From positions 1 to 45,732 of the forward strand of contig DVID01000011.1 of NCBI GenBank assembly GCA_018711625.1: a stretch of 45,732 bases of DNA. Direction: 5' to 3'. The stretch comes from Candidatus Limicola stercorigallinarum. Lineage in GTDB: Bacteria; Actinomycetota; Coriobacteriia; Coriobacteriales; Coriobacteriaceae. Position numbers and translations under genes: made by a program. Shown one piece after another: positions 41,757-45,732 of this stretch. How positions within the stretch are numbered: position 1 is the stretch's first letter; every line of letters begins with the position of its first letter. The notes below the pieces were generated by a model. It was not told where the DNA came from. It saw only the letters and a list, made by a program, of their open reading frames with translations, and ran no database searches.

Positions 41757-42926
41757 ATGGAACGACTCATGGACAAACTCGCGCTTGTGCTGTGCTGCAT
41801 GCCCTTGGCGGCGCTCGATGCCGAGGCGCCCGCCGTGGTGCCCCTGCTCGTCGCCGTCATCGCCGCCTGCCTTGGGGAGGTCGTTCCGCCGAGACGACGC
41901 GCGTGGCCCTCTATCGCCTATGCGGTTGCCGCAGTGTTTGCACAGGCGCTGCTGCCCTTCTTGCCCCTTGCCGCCTACGACCTTGCCCGACCGAGCGGGC
42001 ATGACGCCTCTGCCGCCGAACCCGCACGCAGCCTCCCGCGCCCCGCAGCCCGCGCCCTCATGTGCGCGGCACCGATCGCCGTCGCTGCCACCGGCGGCTC
42101 GACGTCTCCTTTGGCCTGCGGGCTTTCTGTTGGGCTTTGCCTTGCCGCCGCGCTCATGGCGGCCCGCACCCGCGACGTCGAGGTGCAACGAAGCGCCAAC
42201 CATCGCCAGCGAGACGCGCTGCGCGAGCAGGCACTCTCGCTCGCCGAGAAAAACCGCGACCTGCTGGACCGCCGCGTGTGGGAGATACGCGTGGCCGTGC
42301 TGGAGGAGCGCTCGCGCATTGCCCGCTCCATCCACGACGATGTAGGCCACCTGCTCACGCGCGCCGTGCTGCAAGCCCAGGCCCAACAAGTGCTCCACGC
42401 TGCCGACCCTGCGGTGGCCGACGCCTTCGCGCAGCTGGGCGGCACCTTAAACGAGGCACTCGACACCGTGCGCGCCAGTGTCCACGACCTGCACGATGAA
42501 GGCGTCGACCTGGGGGCACAGGTTCGTGCCGTGGCAGACGAGTCCCCGTGCCCCGTGGACGCGACGGTGCAGGTTGAGGACGCGCCCATCCCCATCGCCG
42601 GCTGCCTCTTGGCGGTGACGCGCGAGGCGCTCTCGAATGTGGCCCGCCACAGCGATGCGACGCGCGTCGAGCTTTCGCTACTCGAGCATCCCGGCTTCTG
42701 GCGGCTCTCCATCACCGATAACGGCAGCGCCACCGCAGCGGGGGCATCCGCGCGGGGCGCTGGAAGCACGGCCGGGGGCGCCGCACCCGGGGCATCCGCC
42801 GGCCTGGGGCTCATCTCCATGGAGGAGCGTGTGCGCGCCCTGGGCGGCACCTTCTCCGCCGGCCCAGCGCCGGGCGGCGGCTTCACCGTCTTCGCCTCAA
42901 TCCCCAAGGAAGGTGCACGCGCATGA
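41757..42926 (+). CDS. Sensor histidine kinase, NarL/LiaS-type (HisKA_3)
   Basis: 389 residues. The N-terminal 140 residues hold several membrane spans with almost no extracytoplasmic domain, the style of intramembrane-sensing kinases that watch over envelope stress. The phosphoacceptor is H193 in RSIHDDVGHLL, followed by the HATPase domain (VTREALSNVARHSDATRVEL, ITDNGSA, GLGLISMEERVRALGG). An Ala/Gly-rich insertion splits the N box from the G box. The gene is coupled to the regulator by an ATGA overlap. Context suggests that it senses the substrate of the divergent exporter. Confidence 0.92.
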   Translation: MERLMDKLALVLCCMPLAALDAEAPAVVPLLVAVIAACLGEVVPPRRRAWPSIAYAVAAVFAQALLPFLPLAAYDLARPSGHDASAAEPARSLPRPAARALMCAAPIAVAATGGSTSPLACGLSVGLCLAAALMAARTRDVEVQRSANHRQRDALREQALSLAEKNRDLLDRRVWEIRVAVLEERSRIARSIHDDVGHLLTRAVLQAQAQQVLHAADPAVADAFAQLGGTLNEALDTVRASVHDLHDEGVDLGAQVRAVADESPCPVDATVQVEDAPIPIAGCLLAVTREALSNVARHSDATRVELSLLEHPGFWRLSITDNGSATAAGASARGAGSTAGGAAPGASAGLGLISMEERVRALGGTFSAGPAPGGGFTVFASIPKEGARA

Positions 42927-43615
42927 GAATCGCCATTGTGGACGATGACCGCCTGATCTGCGACTCGCTGAGCATTATCCTGGGCGCACAAGACGATATC
43001 GAAGTGTGCGGATGCGGCTCGCACGGCGATGACGCCCTGCGGCTCTACCAGGAACTTCGGCCGGATATTCTGCTGCTCGACATCCGCATGCCGGGCCGCG
43101 ACGGCCTCTCAGCCACCGAGGAGCTGTTGCACGAGCACCCCGAAGCGCGCGTGGTCTTTCTCACCACCTTTTCGGACGATGAGTACATCGTGCGCGCGCT
43201 GCGGGCCGGTGCACGCGGCTACCTGATCAAGCAGGATGCCTCGGTCATCGCCCCGGCGCTGCGAGCCGTGATGCGCGGCCAACGTGTGCTTGAGGGGGAG
43301 GTGCTGGAGCGTCTGCCGTTTATGGTTGCGGGCGGTGCTGGCGCGAGCGGTGCCGAGGGCGGACGTGACGGCGCCGCGGCCCACAGCGGGCCCGCTCAAG
43401 CTCGTGACACCGAGCGGCCGGACGCCTTCGCGCTGCTCACCGACCGCGAATACGAGGTGGTGCGCCTCATCGCCGAGGGGCTCGACAACAAAGAGATCGC
43501 CGCCGCTGCTTACATGGGCGAGGGCACCGTGCGCAACCATATCAGCTCAATCCTCGCCAAGCTGCACCTTAAAAACCGCACACAGATTGCCGTGGCCTAC
43601 TATCGTCAGACCTAA
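42923..43615 (+). CDS. Response regulator, NarL/LuxR type
   Basis: 230 residues. Receiver domain with the acidic pair DDD (residues 7-9), phospho-acceptor D53 (ILLLDIRMPGRDG), T (VFLTTFSD) and K (GYLIKQDAS). A low-complexity linker of about 35 residues leads to a LuxR-type helix-turn-helix (FALLTDREYEVVRLIAEG, NKEIAAAAYMGEGTVRNHIS). It probably binds the two TGACA-NN-TGTCA sites between the two operons and so controls the exporter. Confidence 0.94.
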   Translation: MRIAIVDDDRLICDSLSIILGAQDDIEVCGCGSHGDDALRLYQELRPDILLLDIRMPGRDGLSATEELLHEHPEARVVFLTTFSDDEYIVRALRAGARGYLIKQDASVIAPALRAVMRGQRVLEGEVLERLPFMVAGGAGASGAEGGRDGAAAHSGPAQARDTERPDAFALLTDREYEVVRLIAEGLDNKEIAAAAYMGEGTVRNHISSILAKLHLKNRTQIAVAYYRQT

Positions 43616-43729
43616 GAGCGCCTCTTGAAGATGTTGTCTGCGGCACCGCCCCCGGGTCGTCGCGTGGCGAAGCGGCGCGCGAGTTCCCCTACAATGTGGG
43701 TCGAGCATACAACCCCAAAGGAGCACGCC

Positions 43730-45358
43730 ATGGAGAGACCTTCTTCGACATCCTCGCTTCCCCGCGTCACCCTCGCCGAGCTCGCCCGCCTGTTGGAGGG
43801 CCGGGGCGTCTCCGCCCGCTGCGAACCCGCCGACACCGCGGCACACGTGCAGGGCATGACGGTCGACTCGCGCGAGGTGCGGCCCCGCAATCTCTTTGTG
43901 TGCAAAGGCGCCGCGTTTCGGCCAGCCTTCCTCGCCAGCGCTGTTGAGGCGGGAGCCGCCGCCTACCTCTGCAGCGACGACCCCGAGCTCTTGGCGGAGC
44001 TTACCGCGGCCGCGCCCACCTGCCCGCGCCTCGTGGTCTCGGACGTGCGCCGTGCCATGGCGCTCGTGGCCCCCGCCATCTACGACCATCCGGAGCGCGC
44101 GCTCACCGTGTGCGGCATCACCGGCACCAAGGGCAAGTCGACCGTGGCGTACATGCTGCGCTCGATCCTTCTTGCCAGCGGGGATGTACCATCCATCCTG
44201 GGCTCCATCGAAACGGACGATGGCGTGGAATCCTACGAGAGCCACAACACTACCCCTGAGGCTCCCGAGCTGTGGCGCCACCTGCGCAACACGGTGGATG
44301 CGGGGCGCACGCGCATGGTCATGGAGGTCTCCAGCCAGGGCCTCAAGTACGACCGCGTGCTGGGGCTGCCGTTTGATATCGCTTGCTTCCTGAATATCGG
44401 ACGCGATCATATCTCGAGCGTGGAGCATCCCACCTTCGAGGACTATTTCGCGAGCAAGCTTCGTATCTTCGAACACGCCGAGACCGCTGTGGTGAACCTC
44501 GCCACCGAGCACGTAGACGCGGTGCTCGCAGCGGCATCGCACGCCCAGCGCCTGGTCACCGTTCGCGCATGCCATGAGAATGGCACCGGCAACGACGCGA
44601 AGAACACGAGCGAGGCCGCCGGCGCAACCAGCTCGACAACGACTGGCGCCGTCATCCCCACTTTTGAGGCCAAGGATATCCGTTCCACCGCCGCAGGCCT
44701 TGCGTTTGACGTTCTCGAGCGCGATGCCTCCGGCGCGCTCGTGGCTTCCACGTCCATCGCCCTTGGCATGGCGGGCCTCTTCAACGTGGACAACGCGCTT
44801 GCGGCCATCGCGTGCGCACACCTCATGGGCGTGGATTACGCCGCCATCGCCGCCGGCCTTGCGCATGTGCGCGTTCCGGGCCGCATGGAGCTTGTGCCCT
44901 CGCCCGATGGCAAGGTGCTTGCCATCGTCGACTACGCCCATAACGAGCTCTCATTCGAGACGCTCTTCTCGTCGGTCAAGCGCGAATACCCCGGACGGCG
45001 CGTCATTGCCCTCTTTGGCGCCCCTGGCGGCAAAGCGCAGGAACGCCGTGAGGCGCTGCCGCGCGTTGCCAGCAAATACGCCGACCTTATCATCTACACC
45101 GAGGAGGATCCCGCTCACGAGCGCGTCGAAGACATTTGCGCCGAGCTCGCCGCCAACACCCCCGCAGGCGTAGCCCATAAGATCATCTGCGACCGCGAGC
45201 AGGCTGTTTCCGCCGCAATCGAGGCTGGTCGCGAAGCGCCCGAAGGCGCTGTCGTACTGCTCCTTGCCAAGGGAGACGAAACACGCCAGCACCGAGGCGA
45301 CGACTACCCCGAGGTGGAAAGCGACCTCTCCATCGCCCGCCGCCTCCTGAGCGATTAA
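43730..45358 (+). CDS. murE: MurE-type UDP-N-acetylmuramoyl-peptide ligase
   Basis: 542 residues with the Mur ligase order: N-terminal domain with MTVDSREVRPRNLFVCKGA, ATP-binding domain with GITGTKGKSTVAYM, EVSSQGLKYDRV and FLNIGRDHISSVEHP, and C-terminal domain with VDYAHNELSFETL. It adds the third residue of the peptidoglycan stem peptide. The DAP-type DNPR motif is absent; FGAPGGKAQERRE and TEEDPAHERVEDI resemble lysine- or ornithine-adding enzymes of Gram-positives. The diamino acid is thus probably Lys or Orn, not DAP. AAAGGAG precedes the ATG, and TACAAT at 43690-43695 is a likely -10. Confidence 0.88.
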   Translation: MERPSSTSSLPRVTLAELARLLEGRGVSARCEPADTAAHVQGMTVDSREVRPRNLFVCKGAAFRPAFLASAVEAGAAAYLCSDDPELLAELTAAAPTCPRLVVSDVRRAMALVAPAIYDHPERALTVCGITGTKGKSTVAYMLRSILLASGDVPSILGSIETDDGVESYESHNTTPEAPELWRHLRNTVDAGRTRMVMEVSSQGLKYDRVLGLPFDIACFLNIGRDHISSVEHPTFEDYFASKLRIFEHAETAVVNLATEHVDAVLAAASHAQRLVTVRACHENGTGNDAKNTSEAAGATSSTTTGAVIPTFEAKDIRSTAAGLAFDVLERDASGALVASTSIALGMAGLFNVDNALAAIACAHLMGVDYAAIAAGLAHVRVPGRMELVPSPDGKVLAIVDYAHNELSFETLFSSVKREYPGRRVIALFGAPGGKAQERREALPRVASKYADLIIYTEEDPAHERVEDICAELAANTPAGVAHKIICDREQAVSAAIEAGREAPEGAVVLLLAKGDETRQHRGDDYPEVESDLSIARRLLSD

Positions 45359-45379
45359 GGAAACGGCGGCGCAATGGCC

Positions 45380-45420
45380 CCCCTCCGGGCCGAGGGTTAA
45401 CGGCCCGGAGGGGCCCTCGG
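45380..45420. terminator. GC-rich hairpin downstream of murE with alternative pairing
   Basis: CCCCTCCGGGCCG (45380-45392) pairs perfectly with 45401-45413. CCGAGGG (45390-45396) can instead pair with CCCTCGG (45414-45420), so the two folds compete. There is no T-tract. It is likely the end of the murE transcript. The remaining 45421-45587 holds nothing recognisable. Confidence 0.5.
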
Positions 45421-45587
45421 CGATTGTTCGCGGCGGCGAATCAGCGGTGACCTGCAGGTTGAACCGGGCCAGCGAGCGGCTCTGTGTTGGAGCAGGTTGC
45501 CGTGAAAGAGGGGGATGCGTGCTTCCGCACGCGCCCGTCGATTGAACGGCAAGATGCCCAACACAAAGCCGCGCAGCGTCAAACGAG

Positions 45588-45609
45588 CCGCCGTTCGGTA
45601 GAACGGCGG
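45588..45609 (-). terminator. Terminator hairpin of the asparagine synthase-like gene
   Basis: Perfect 9-bp stem CCGCCGTTC / GAACGGCGG with a 4-nt loop, five nt after the stop of the minus-strand gene; a short T-containing tail (CGTTTGA) follows. Confidence 0.7.
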
Positions 45610-45614
45610 AACCT

Positions 45615-45732
45615 TTACGCCTCGTCGATGAAGTACCGCTTGTACCAGATGAGGAACGTGAGCGCCGTATAGATCTTGCGCTGGTTGAGCGCCTTGCCCT
45701 CAAAGTGCTCGTCGAGCATCTGCATGAGCTTC
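45615..45732 (-). CDS. Asparagine synthase (glutamine-hydrolysing)-like protein, C-terminal 38 residues
   Basis: Only the end of the gene is inside the window. The peptide KLMQMLDEHFEGKALNQRK continuing to FLIWYKRYFIDEA resembles the C-terminal helix of asparagine synthase B, where a W-LL-F--W---F pattern follows a GK---N motif. The enzyme would form Asn from Asp, Gln and ATP. The fragment is short, so the identification is tentative, but the frame is clearly coding and has a terminator right after it. Confidence 0.6.
   Translation of the reverse strand, partial: KLMQMLDEHFEGKALNQRKIYTALTFLIWYKRYFIDEA

Overview
The window reads as chromosome of a high-GC, Gram-positive gut anaerobe of the class Coriobacteriia, most likely Collinsella or a close relative. 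This rests on gene content and style: an SLH-anchored surface protein, an NRMT-type relative of Nramp transporters, a LicT-controlled alpha-glucoside PTS, a nickel-hydrogenase maturation set, AGGAGG-type ribosome binding sites with TACAAT-like -10 boxes, and Ala/Pro/Asp-rich tails on many proteins. No ribosomal RNA or taxonomic marker beyond part of dnaK is present, so genus is an inference.

Layout. 1-1457: 5' part of dnaK (minus). 1769-5128: secreted transglutaminase-like/SLH protein and a 2[4Fe-4S] ferredoxin. 5359-5943: a UDG-fold-like protein (minus). 6260-6580: thioredoxin. 6829-11598: a complete alpha-glucoside PTS operon (EIIA, LicT antiterminator, EIICB, GH4 6-phospho-alpha-glucosidase) preceded by a readable RNA antiterminator/terminator switch. 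12127-18397: nickel/hydrogenase maturation (small MHD protein, NikR, HypF; then HypC-HypD-HypE), with a decayed gene between the two blocks. 18660-19105: gene debris, including a twice-truncated GH1 fragment. 19289-22420: HAD phosphatase, lipoprotein, pyrE, ribokinase-family kinase. 22641-25082: OatA-like acyltransferase. 25247-28374: a two-gene set of likely Mg2+ transporters (MgtE-like plus NRMT). 28784-36154: envelope genes on the minus strand, including two tandem NodB paralogues of which one has lost its metal ligands. 36155-36748: a gene-free stretch packed with repeats. 36749-37936: DUF362/ferredoxin protein. 38062-43615: an ABC-2 exporter divergent from a NarL/LiaR-type two-component system, with two matching palindromes between them. 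43730-45358: MurE-like ligase. 45615-45732: end of an asparagine synthase-like gene.

The most unusual signal is a family of three hairpin elements (5150-5289, 18510-18654, 36381-36525) of nearly constant length (140, 145, 145 nt). Each has a long stem of its own sequence, a symmetric gap (15/15, 13/13 or 16/16 nt), an 8-nt box GAGTAGAC or a near match, a 48-49 nt loop with an alignable core, the complementary box, and the returning stem. The stem sequences differ between copies while pairing is kept within each copy. This is the pattern expected of a structured RNA or palindromic mobile DNA family. A second dispersed repeat (about 24 nt, 21432-21455 and 36279-36303), a 74-nt hairpin (36586-36659) and a 212-nt element with perfect 29-nt inverted ends (11614-11825) add to the intergenic repeat load.
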